A DNA stretch of 64,000 bases from Turbatrix aceti. Taxonomy: Eukaryota; Nematoda; Chromadorea; Rhabditida; Panagrolaimidae. Under the pieces are notes generated by a model. It made no database searches and was not told the origin of the DNA. It saw only the letters and a list, made by a program, of their open reading frames with translations. Position 1 is the stretch's first letter; each line of letters opens with the position of its first letter. The stretch is taken from contig OZ017770.1 in assembly GCA_963969345.1 (NCBI GenBank), positions 8,689,246-8,753,245 of the forward strand, read 5' to 3'. Below are positions 12,201 through 22,283 of this stretch, piece after piece. The translations under genes and the position numbers were made by a program.

Positions 12201-15200
12201 ACGCACACGTTTATTCCTTCCTGATTTTTATCTTTTCCTACATATAATTTTTTATACATTTCCTTATTATTTTAATCCGTGAAAAAAAAATTATGCTGTC
12301 AACGTTGCACATGACCTTTATTTTTTTTCCTAATTTTTTTATCGGACTCAGTACATCAGTGGCGTGTGCTCTTGTGCTGCTTCATGGGTGGTAGGGGGCA
12401 GCGAAGAGGACTCACTTGTCATTCAACATAACCAACGCAAAATGCGCATTGCAGTGTTTTTTTGGTCTTTTTTTCGTTTTTTACCCAAAATGGTTTCTGA
12501 CAAATTGTGTTTTTTTTGTGAACGGGAACCACGGGAAACCAAAAGCGACAACATTTTTTATCGGTAAATTTTCTCCGATGACGTTGTACTTTTCTAATCA
12601 CTAGCTAGGGCCAGGCGGAAAAAAGATGGAGGGATAAAAAAAGCTCCAAGACCTTAACTGTCTCTCAACTGCGAACGCTTTTTTTTGTGCACCCGATTAG
12701 AATTAATAGTTAGCAGTCTTTTTTCGTCTCTCTTTACCAATTCATTCAAAAAATGGATGAAGAAGGTTGTTGATAATTGCTAATCAGTTGTGATATGTGC
12801 TGGCGCGTTTGTGTTTCATCCCCCCCCCCTCTTCCTGTCTCTTCTGTCGGTTGGTGGTAGTACTGGTGGTGGTGGGGTGGTGGCGTTGTCTGCACTTCAG
12901 TTAGCCTGCGTCAACTACGAGGAGGGCCGCACCCTTACAACGGTGACGGGACGCCGTGTTGGTGGTTGGTATTGGGCAGAGACCATTTCGTTCGTCTTTT
13001 GAAGGAACAAGAAGGCGAAGAGACACGAGGATAACGAAAAAAAAACACGATGAAAAAAAAGTTTGATTGATTCTTGCGTTAACACAGTTAAATGACAACT
13101 GTCCAACTAGGAGAGTTTTTGGCGAGGGGAGTGAGATAGTAAAAAAGGTCGTTTCTAGATTTGTCTCTTAACAGAAGGGCAGGAGGGGTAGCCAGAGAGC
13201 AGCAATACCGACTGATTAATTCATAGACACAACGCTTTTTTTCGCTCTTTGAAATTATTGGGGATAGGTAATAGGTAAACCATGCTGCGGTGATGAACCT
13301 GTTCTTATCCCCCCCACCACCCGTCGCGGCTTCCTAGGTGTAGTCTGACAAATTTTGACAAACGATTTAAAGTGAACGGTGAAACATAAAAAAATATTTA
13401 CGACATTTGGTACGGATATTTTTGTGTCTTCCATCTCTTTACCTGCTCTTGACGCATCCGTGGGTTTTATATGAACTCTGCTGACTAACATACGACCGAC
13501 CAGCCAGGAAATGTTTTTAACGTCAACTGGTTGCTCACGTTTTTTACCTTTCTTCAACGCCAAACGAACGACGACCACCAAGCAAGACACGTAAACAATT
13601 GAAAAACAGAGAGAAGATGGAGGAATAAATTCCTCTTTTTTTCGTCTTGCTTGTCATCATTTTTTTGGTGGGGTAGTAGATAGCAAAGTCCAACAACAGC
13701 TATTCCGAACGACGACACCACCACCACCACGCGTCTGTCTTTTCTTTTACGCACTGGCGGTCTTGGGGCTACGCTGCACTCGGATTTGCCATAAAAAATT
13801 GAAAAAAAAGAAGGAGAGGCGAACGAAAAATGTGTGCGTTCGTCAAGAAATTTTTTCCGCACTCAAGCTGTGATCCTCGCACACAGAGGAACAAAAAAAA
13901 ACGCAGCCTGAGCCGACGTGGGTGGGCATCTGTTCCGTTCCCGTTCACCCAGAATAAGAGGACTCGCTGCGAGCAGCGTCGACGACAAACGATGTTGAGG
14001 GTGCATGTGTGCACTAAAGCGCCACCTAGTGTAGAGTTGAAATCAAGGCATAAAACCGGCCTAAAAATCAGGCCGCCGGCCGGCTTGCGGCCGGCCTAAA
14101 TTTTCAGGCCGAAGCCGGGCCGGCCGCGGCCGCGGCCTATTTTTTGAAAAAAAATTGTCGTGCTTTATTTTAGGGTTATTTTCGCAAAATTTGACCAAAT
14201 TTAAAAAAAAAATTTTTTGGAAACAACCTAATATTATGGAAAAATGCATAATAGTAAATTCCCCTGTCGTAAAAAGTAAAAAAAAGACGAATGAAGCACA
14301 AAAACGTCAGAAAATCATACTTTTTTTCGAAAAAAATCAACTTTCGGATTTTTTCCGGCTTTTTCGGCCGGCCTTGAATCGAAAAGCCGGCCCGCAGCCG
14401 GCCGCGGCCGGCCGGCCGTGCCGGCTTTTGCGGCCGGCCGGCCGGATTTTATGCCTTGGTTGAAATAGGGCTTGAACGCCCAGTGAAACGCCAATGAGAC
14501 TAAAGTTTCTCGTTTTTTTTGCGCAAAAAAGAAACTTTGACAGCAGCATTGCCGCCGGGTTGACCTGACTGTTTGTGACAACTGCTGTGCAACACTAATT
14601 TTGATAAAGCCCACCCTGTGATACCGTTTGCTCTATTCACTCCTCCTCTCTTTTTTTGCACGCCCGCATTAGCCCCCCTAACTTTTGCGAGGCTTGACAG
14701 ACGTCTAACTGATACCAAGTTTAATTACTTCTTCCTTTTTTTTTCTCAATTCTATATTCACGTTAGCGCGGTGTGTTGTTGTTGGTGAAGTAGTGGTGTG
14801 CGTAGAGTCTGTGCATTGTTTCAACCACAAACTTTTTTTGTTTTGTTTATTAGGTAGCGTGGAGAGCAGATTGTATCACAGCCAGGAAACGGTTGCCTTT
14901 GACGTCTATTAGCAGTGTATCTCGAAGTGGACAATGACGTCAGCTGCATCCAATGGTGGTGACAATTCCTCTTCTACCAAGAACGTGGGTGGTACGCGAC
15001 TGAAACCACCAGATGACCAGCCGACACCTTCTTCCTCTTCGTCATCGACATCTTCGACGTCTTCGTCGGCTTCATCGTCTGTAGGACCAGTGGGAAAGCT
15101 GTCCCTTCCCGGTGGTCTCGGTATTTCAGACATGGCAATCATGATGTCCAAATTTGGTTGTCTTGTACCCAACGAAAATATCCAGATGCTTCGGACACCG

Positions 15201-18200
15201 GTAATGACCAGTCATTTTTTTTGTCCCTTATCAATGCTAATTGCAATTCTTCCTTTGAAGGTCATTTGCCCCAGTGAAGCAGGTGTGTCCTTTGATCCAG
15301 CGATAATCACATCCGATGAAGAACATTATCGTGAATTCTGTGTAGCCCGTGACATCGAACATGCCAGACAAATTGCAGATGCCGCAAAGCGGGGCAAAGT
15401 TACCAACACTAGTCGTAAACGGAAAAACCCTTCTTCTTCGCCTAAAGGTAGTAGCATACACATATGTACGCCACACAAACGTTTAATCTTACAGCCTGGA
15501 CTTATCATGAGCACAAAAAAAAGGGGTCGTCAGAAAAAAAGAAAAGAAAAATCTGAGATAGAGTGATTGTGCGTGAAAACGGGGGGCCTAACGAAGCATT
15601 CGGGGATATATGTATACATGCGTTTGCTAATCGGTCTATGGCTTTCCTTTTTAGATTTACGAACTGATTGTCTGCATCATTAATCTGATTTTCCGTTCTT
15701 CTCTGATTTTTGGCCATGCTTAGCTACAAAAAAAGAGATTGCGTGGACCTTGTTTCTCTTTGGAAAGAGACACGTTTATCCTATCAGTTTAAAAAAATTA
15801 TAGGGAGGGGTTTGATGATGAGGATAACAAGAAAGAGGTACCACACACGCAGCAACCATGCTGTCATGTCCAAAAAAAAATTTCTTTTATTCAACAAATG
15901 TTTTGATTCACATCTGTTGATATACTGAATTTATAATCAAAAATTGTTTAGCCGTCAACTTTCCACCCCGACCACCATCGCTTGGTGGTGATCAAATGTC
16001 ATTCATGCCTTCAATGATTCCCTGTGGCGCATACGGTAGCCCCGCATTCACATCGCTGTTTGGGATGAATGCAGCTGCTTCCAACGCTTTCATGCTCAAC
16101 GCCATGCTGAACAGCTCAGCCCAGCAGAATAGATCGATTGCTGGCAGCGATGCCGAAGATCTCGGTGACGATTATCGTAAACGGGCGTAAGTAGCCACAA
16201 TTCCTCCCCCGGAAACATGTAGAGACAATTGATTTGATTTCAGTAAACGCGACATCACCGGTTCGCCTTCTGACTCAACCACTGATCTCGAAGGCCTCAG
16301 TGAAGAGATGCAAATCAAGCGTGCCAAACAGGTCTCTGCGCAGTACAGCGAAGACGAAACCCTGAAATGCGAATGGGAAAACTGCAATGCTGTACTGTAT
16401 GGACTTAAGAATTTAGTGGAACACGTCGTTACCATACACATTCAAAGTCAAAACGTCTATCACTGCAAGTGGGCAAAGTGTAATCGCGGTCGACCCTTCA
16501 ACGCACAGTACATGCTACTCCTCCACGTACGTCGCCATACCGGCGAACGACCACACGTATGTTACGTAAGTGCCCGTGTTCACTTTGTGATAATATTTTT
16601 TTCTTTACTAATACGTTTTTTTTTCTTTCAGTATCCGCATTGCCACAAGGCTTATAGCCGTCTAGAAAACCTGAAGACTCACATCCGAACTCACACTGGC
16701 GAGCGGCCATACCGCTGCGAGCACAAGGGCTGCAACAAGTCTTTTAGCAACGCATCGGATCGCGCAAAACATCAATCACGCACGCATTCAGATGTGGTAA
16801 GCTGGCTTTTCACTCCGGTGAAGTCTGAAGAAAAAAAACAAAACGAGTTTGTTTCAGAAGCCATACGTGTGTATCGCCGTCAACTGCTCGAAGAGCTACA
16901 CCGATCCTTCGTCGCTTCGCAAGCACATCAAAACCCAGCACGGTGATGCTGCCTACGACTTGTGCAAGATGAGCAAGGCCAGGGGTGCGCGTGAAAATAA
17001 GCAATTCCGTTTACTGATTCCCCGGGATGGCACGGATATGCGTCTGGTTACCGAAGAAGAACTGGTTCAACTGGGCATCACGGATTCCGCTTTCCTGCCT
17101 AAGCCGATCCCTCTCCCGGCGAGTAAAACCAAATTTCGCAAAGTAATGGCTTCTCGTGGTCCAAAAAAAGAAAAAATCGAACCTGCATTTGAACTATCTT
17201 TTTCGCGGGGAATGTGCTCGGCATTCAGTCGACCAAACTCCTCAGGCAACAACAACGATGGCAGCAAGGATTCCGACGAAGAAGATGACGTCATTGTTGA
17301 TATTGAGACCCTCACTCCCTCAGGTACGCCTCACCTGGAACATTCGAGCTCAAGCAGCTCAGGTGGCGGCAACAGCAGCACCCAGGCATCTCCTACGTCC
17401 AGTGAAAAAGGTAAAAAAATTCTTGATGAAGTAGATAATTTTTTGATTGAATGACGTCTATTTCAGCCTTTTCAAATGGCCTTGGATTTGCGAGCAGTTC
17501 AGTGTCGTCACCATCTTCGTCGACCGCAAACGGAACCCCGACAAAGGAATCCAGATTACCGTTTTCCGTCGAACACACCATGCTCAGCCTCAATCAAATG
17601 TCCCTCATAGAAGCCAACAAGCCGTCCGTCTACTCTGGACTGTTTTCCGGAAACAATGGCGACGACAGTGGAGGCAGCGATGTTCCTGTGCCAGACCTAG
17701 AGTTTCTCAAAACAAACGATCTTGTCACAGATATTTTTGACGAATCCGGTGTCGAGGGAGTCGTCACAAAGATCGCGATCAAACCACCTCCGCCAAAACG
17801 TGAGTTTCGGTTCATTTGTGTGCTCAAAATACGCGAATTGCACCACCTTTGGTTTAAAGTTCCTAGCGGAATCTCAAAAGTCTAATTTGGGTGTCTGAAA
17901 AAAATTAATGCGATCTGACAGCCTTGATTATGTTCACTTCAGACACCCTAAACAAAACTATTTTAAAATGACAGTTCTCGCTGATGCACTTTTTGTTTTA
18001 AATATTTATCACGAACAGGAAGAAATGATTTTATCGTAAAATTTCGAACGTCACCGTTTTTTTTGTGTTACAAACGAACGACGGGAGAGACCTTGATGTT
18101 TTTGATCCGACGTAGCTGATAAATATTAAATTACTAATCTTTTGATGGCATCTTAATTTTAAAAAATGTATAGCAGATAAAAATGAATCAATGATAAAAA

Positions 18201-18499
18201 TTTTTTTAGAACCTCTGAAAGTTGGATGCGACTATTACGTGATTCCGTTCGCCGAAGCTACGCAGTTTGTTATCAACGCCATGACTCTATCCTTCCAAGA
18301 TTCCCTTTTGTCTACAATACCTCTTGTCTGCAATCAGCAGGGTCAAGTCCTCGTTCCCAACCTGCAACACTACCAGAAAATATCCCAAGACTATAAGATC
18401 CTGCTTGAAAGCATTTTAAAAGATGGCGGCGTTATGCTCGGTACAGTGTTAGATATCTGCGAAACAATAGCAATCCAGACGCTTGCGTCTCGTCGGTGA
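9256..18499 (+). CDS. tra-1: GLI/TRA-1-type five-zinc-finger transcription factor, long isoform
   Basis: C2H2 transcription factor of the GLI/Ci/TRA-1 family, the nuclear effector of Hedgehog signalling in most animals and of sex determination in nematodes. A splice acceptor at 9254-9255 precedes the ATG at 9284. Coding exons: 9284-9515, 9579-9975, 10324-10403, 15952-16186, 16244-16565, 16632-16796, 16858-17410, 17467-17799 and 18210-18499, giving 868 residues. Five tandem fingers lie at about residues 355-506. They carry the family linkers HTGERP and the hallmark strings [29 protein letters not shown] and DPSSLRKH, which are the DNA-contacting fingers 4 and 5 of GLI. The N-terminus is Ser-rich. 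The C-terminal part has acidic and Ser-rich stretches and ends in a predicted globular segment. The GLI family assignment is very secure. The tra-1 symbol assumes the nematode orthology and was not tested. Confidence 0.9.
10404..14853 (+). other. Long intron of the GLI/TRA-1-like gene
   Basis: About 4.4 kb (5.5 kb if exon 3 splices to 15952) without a supportable exon. The short frames in it are low-complexity or T-rich. The only recognisable structure is the hAT-like element at 14044-14458. It is very long compared with the 45-65-base introns in the rest of the gene, so it may hold regulatory elements or the promoter of the short isoform. Confidence 0.6.
14036..14466. mobile_element. hAT-like non-autonomous transposon (MITE) with 8-bp target duplication
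   Basis: The element spans 14044-14458 (415 bp). Its ends are inverted: CAAGGCATAAAACCGGCC on the left, and the reverse complement of the right end reads CAAGGCATAAAATCCGGCC. It is flanked by a perfect 8-bp direct repeat, GTTGAAAT, at 14036-14043 and 14459-14466. Eight-base target duplications and CA(A/G)G-type terminal inverted repeats are characteristic of the hAT superfamily. The subterminal regions (about 14060-14140 and 14355-14445) are rich in CCGGCCGG-type motifs that can fold on each other, while the centre is A/T-rich. There is no transposase frame, so it would need a transposase supplied elsewhere. Confidence 0.85.
14854..18499 (+). CDS. tra-1: GLI/TRA-1-type factor, alternative 5' exons (short isoform)
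   Basis: A second coding start at ATG 14934 follows an acceptor-like TTTATTAG at 14853. Exons 14934-15200 and 15261-15447 encode about 151 residues and end in phase 1, exactly the phase needed to enter the shared exon at 15952. With the shared exons the product is 783 residues with the same five zinc fingers. The alternative N-terminus has its own Ser/Thr tract, a VICPSEAG segment, an acidic-to-basic helical stretch ([21 protein letters not shown]) and a basic patch (SRKRK). Whether transcription starts near 14.8 kb or this is alternative splicing from upstream cannot be told, since frame analysis forbids direct joining of exon 10324-10403 to 14854. Confidence 0.75.
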
Positions 18500-20621
18500 T
18501 CTATATTTTTTCCCCTCTACCTGTTTCTCTTTATTTCCGAACTCCCACTTGAAAACACGTGTACAAAATACGATATAACAAATTTTTTTTTAATATTTCC
18601 CGTGAATAGATAGATGATTTATTGATTTTTAATTGTTTACTTACTTAAGGGAATGTATCAAACAGAATTACAATTTTTTTCACCTTTCCTCCCAAAAACT
18701 GTAATATTTTGTAAATCCCGTAGATTTCAGTTTAACAAATACAGGAAGTATTTCTAGGTAAATCACACAAATCAAATCAGTTTTCAAATTTCCATCAGTA
18801 TTCCTCTTTTTTCCTTGTTTTGGTTACAATTTATCAGTATTCCTATTTTTTACGTTTCCTTTTGTTCTCTCCTGCAATAGTTATTAGCTGTGGTCCATAA
18901 AAAAGAACGGTGTTTAATTTTTTTTCTTAGCCCGATAAAAAAACAAAACTTATATGTTTACATGATCCGGTTTTTTTTGTTTGATACGACGGTTTATATT
19001 AAAATTGTTTTCTCCTCATTCAACCCGAAAGTGTTGTTTTCACCTGTGTTCTGAACCCATACATTGGCAATTTTTGTGTAGCATTTGATGTTTGCAATCA
19101 GATATTAATTTAATTTCCAGTTTGTCTGTTATTATTATTAATAATTAGACAATGCCATTTCTTTTTTATCTACGTGTGATTTCTTTCATACAACGCGGTG
19201 TTGATACCGGATTTTTTTTTGTCATATTTTTGTTCCCTGAAAGTGTTTTTTTTTGTTATATTGAGTGTTTTTGGTGTGAGTTTAAGCTATAATAAACACG
19301 AACAGCTGAAAAACATGAATGAAAAACACCTGACATTGATTGTTGTTAAACAAAATTAAAACAAAACAAAACGTGTTTAATTTATTTCTTCTTTTCTCCG
19401 AGGTTCAATTCCGGGGGAGGGGGTGTTGCCTGGAATTTTTTGGGGAAGCAAGCAATCAATTTCGTTCCAATTTTTTGTTGTAGCTAAATTTGGCATTGGA
19501 CCTACTTCATCGAGGATTGTGAAACTAAACGGTTTTTTATGCTCAAAAACCATGGATACCGAGCAATAAGAATTATTATGATAAAACATTGCAGCAATTT
19601 TTCAAAAAAGAAAAAATTCACATAACGTCATTTGTATGCCATAAAGGGCACTCCGCACGGCTTTTGCACCCCAATTTTCACCTATACACGCTATCAACAA
19701 TAACAATGTCGGTAAAAAATTGTAATGCAAGAAGAAATCTGAAAAATGTAGCCGACCTGAGCAGTACAGTATAATCCATGTTTTTGATTCAAATTTGTAA
19801 AATTTTAATAAAAGTATGTTCATTGCTTTTTCTTTTTTTTGTGAACAGACACAATTTTACTGCATGTTTCTTCCCTCAAGGCAATCTCAATTCCAAATTT
19901 GGTTCGTGTTTTTTAGGTTGAGTTATTATCTATCCAAAAAACAGAACAAAAACACTTGACTTGAAGTTGTTGTTTAAAAAACGAAAAAAAAACAGTGTTT
20001 GGATTTTTTAATCATTGTACCTTGTTTTTTCTCATGGTCTCAAAAATCAAATGCAACAAATTATTTAAGTGTGAGATTCAAAATTTTTAGCAAAAAAAAT
20101 TAATTCCCAACAATCCAGAAAAAAAACCGGCATCTCAATGTCCAGACCAAAACATTCGTTTTTACAGCGACATTCGATGTCTGTCGCGGTTTCATTAAAC
20201 TGAACACCTCTAAAAATTACCCGAGTGCCGCTGGGTTTTGTCATTTATCAGCTGGCTTTTGAAATGCATATTCCCGTGTCTGTCTAATGCCATGCAGATA
20301 TTGTTCGTTAAGATTTGACTGACAGCTTTCGGATATCTGTTTGTTCTGGATGTACAACAATACTGATGGCTTGAGAGCGGTCTCATTAAGCATCTACTCC
20401 AACGCCAAAATCACGCTTTTGCTTGCAGTCATGTTTGTTTAAAATACATCATTTTGCCAAAAAAACGTCTTATGAAAAAGCATCGATAGGCCCAAAACCT
20501 CAAAAATACCATAGCGCCCACCCATTTTGAAAAGCCTTAAATAGCCGGCAAAGAGTCGGCAAAGGAATATCCTCGTCAGTCATACCAGACTTACATACCA
20601 AAAAAGCCCGAACAACCTACG
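18500..20621. other. 3' UTR of the zinc-finger gene and intergenic DNA before the neuropeptide gene
   Basis: There is no credible coding exon. The region is A/T-rich with many T runs. A canonical AATAAA at 19291-19296 is a good candidate polyadenylation signal for the GLI/TRA-1-like gene, implying a 3' UTR of roughly 800 bases. A GGTTCAATTCC string near 19402 resembles a tRNA T-arm but no cloverleaf surrounds it. Confidence 0.6.
19291..19296 (+). terminator. Polyadenylation signal AATAAA
   Basis: Canonical AATAAA about 790 bases after the stop of the GLI/TRA-1-like gene. It lies on the coding strand before the next gene. It is only one of several possible sites. Confidence 0.5.
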
Positions 20622-21153
20622 ATGTCACAGATGGCGTTTCTAGTTTTCTTGGCTTTTTGCCTGATTTCCGTCGTCGTGAGTTATCCCAAAATGGTGAGTT
20701 GTTCAAAAATTAACAAAAAAAAAAGAAACGTGCTACAATTTTTTTCTCTCATTTCAGGGAAACATGCATATGGGCTTCGGCAAGCGTGGCGCTATCTACG
20801 CGTTCCAGCCGGCAACCAGTGATGCCATCAACGGTCACCTCGGAGCATCACCGAAGCGAGCCCTCAGGACTCTCCATATGGGCCTCGGAAAGCGTTCTGC
20901 AGAAGAAGGTAAGCAAAAAACCCTAAAAATTTGAACGTAAATAACGCTCTCACTTTTTTTAGTCGGCGATTATGAAGAAGAAGAAGACCAAGCCTACAGT
21001 AAGCACCTAGCCCCAAAAATGTTATTTCTCGTGATAATTTTTTTCTTTTTCTTTTCAGAGGTGGGTCACAAGAGAGTCGCTCCCGGCAGATTTGTCATGG
21101 GACTCGGCAAAAGGTTCGATGCTGTTCCCGAAATCTACTTCGCTCCTCTTTAA
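20622..21153 (+). CDS. MGLG/MGFG-amide neuropeptide precursor (NLP-5/NLP-6 like)
   Basis: Secreted precursor of 117 residues. Exons: 20622-20693, 20758-20908, 20963-20998 and 21059-21153. It opens with a clear signal peptide (about residues 1-21, hydrophobic core FLVFLAFCLISVVV). Three peptides end in G-K-R, the amidation plus dibasic-cleavage signal: GNMHMGFGKR, ALRTLHMGLGKR and VAPGRFVMGLGKR. The second and third are released at the N-side by SPKR and HKR. An acidic spacer (EEVGDYEEEEDQ) and a C-terminal tail (FDAVPEIYFAPL) complete it. The MGLG/MGFG-amide C-termini match the nematode nlp-5/nlp-6 group, which is allatostatin/buccalin-like. A possible TATA-like TTAAATAG lies near 20537-20545 and AATAAA at 21217-21222. 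Confidence 0.9.
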
Positions 21154-21216
21154 AACGCCTAATTTTCTGTGATATCGTTTCAAGCATGTTCCCTTTATTG
21201 CATCGTTGTGGTACAG

Positions 21217-21222
21217 AATAAA
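21217..21222 (+). terminator. Polyadenylation signal of the neuropeptide gene
   Basis: AATAAA 64 bases after the TAA stop, a typical distance for a nematode 3' UTR. Confidence 0.65.
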
Positions 21223-22283
21223 AAATAATATTAATTGTTGTTTGGAGAACGAACGGGCATTGTTAGACAAAAGCTTGAAGATGAAAGATGTGTAGGTACT
21301 ACAAAGGGCGGAAGAAAAAGAAAAAAAATATGATATCAGTTGTACTGAACATTAATTACGACCGGAGCACACAAAAGTGTGCCGGAACATTCATTCATAC
21401 GGAATTGTGCCAAAGCAGAGTCTAAGTTGTGTTTGGAACGTGGTTCTTGCCCTTTACATCAAGACCAAAATTGGGATCCACAAAGGATTCAATATTGGTC
21501 TTGTCTTGGTAAAAAACGGCTTCAAAAAAATTTCACAGAACGCTGAGCAAACTGGCATGCTTGTTGTTAGCACAATGACACAATTGCAACTTAACCTCCC
21601 AAATAGCCAATTAGACTTAAAGCAGAGTACATAAAGAAGCCATGTTTGGAGGGAGAGAGATTCGATGATACTAATGACAAGCCATAAAAATTTTTTGCTA
21701 GCGTATAAAAGCCATGTGAAACGAGCACTTAGCAATTAGGAACATACGCATGCAATGCATCCTATATTACCGTCAACAGTAGTGCACTTGCAACATCGGC
21801 CTCGTCATCCAACCACAGGTATGTATAAAAAAACAAGAATTGGATTTGCAGCCACGAAAGAGGCTTTGCTTCATTAAAAACCATGCAAGACGACAGACAA
21901 TAAAACAAACTCGTCACATAAACTCAACTGCGTTTTCTTCGTGTTCTCTCCTTCCTGCGTCCTGAATAATGCCATTTTCTGCAGCACTCAAAAAGCAAAA
22001 AAAGAGAAGCAAATGTCACGGCATTGAAAGGAAAAAAAATAATGATAATATGATAATCACGTCTTTCAGACAGGCAAATGAATAAAAAATAATAGTGCAT
22101 GTTGTCACACTTTGCCAGGATACGAAGATACTTACGTAGAAAGTTGTTGTATTTTTTCTTTTTCATTGAGCGCTGACAATTATTGTCACATGCTCGTCCA
22201 ATATCCCGACTTTCATGCTTTATTGATTTCCATTCACTGTTGTCTTACGCACTACAGGCCATAGGTTCATCTATCGGGTTTCT
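21223..22283. other. Intergenic region between neuropeptide and GOP-1 genes
   Basis: There is no credible exon. The longest frame (21377-21634, plus) lacks splice or family support. A TTACGCACTACAG acceptor at about 22245-22257, 26 bases before the GOP-1 start, could be a trans-splice site or the end of a 5' UTR intron. Confidence 0.5.

Noticed and set aside
19402..19412. GGTTCAATTCC resembling a tRNA T-arm
   Set aside because: No acceptor, D or anticodon stems can be formed with the upstream T-rich sequence.
21377..21634. 85-residue plus-strand frame downstream of the neuropeptide gene
   Set aside because: No splice support, no signal peptide, no recognisable family; the composition is that of intergenic DNA.
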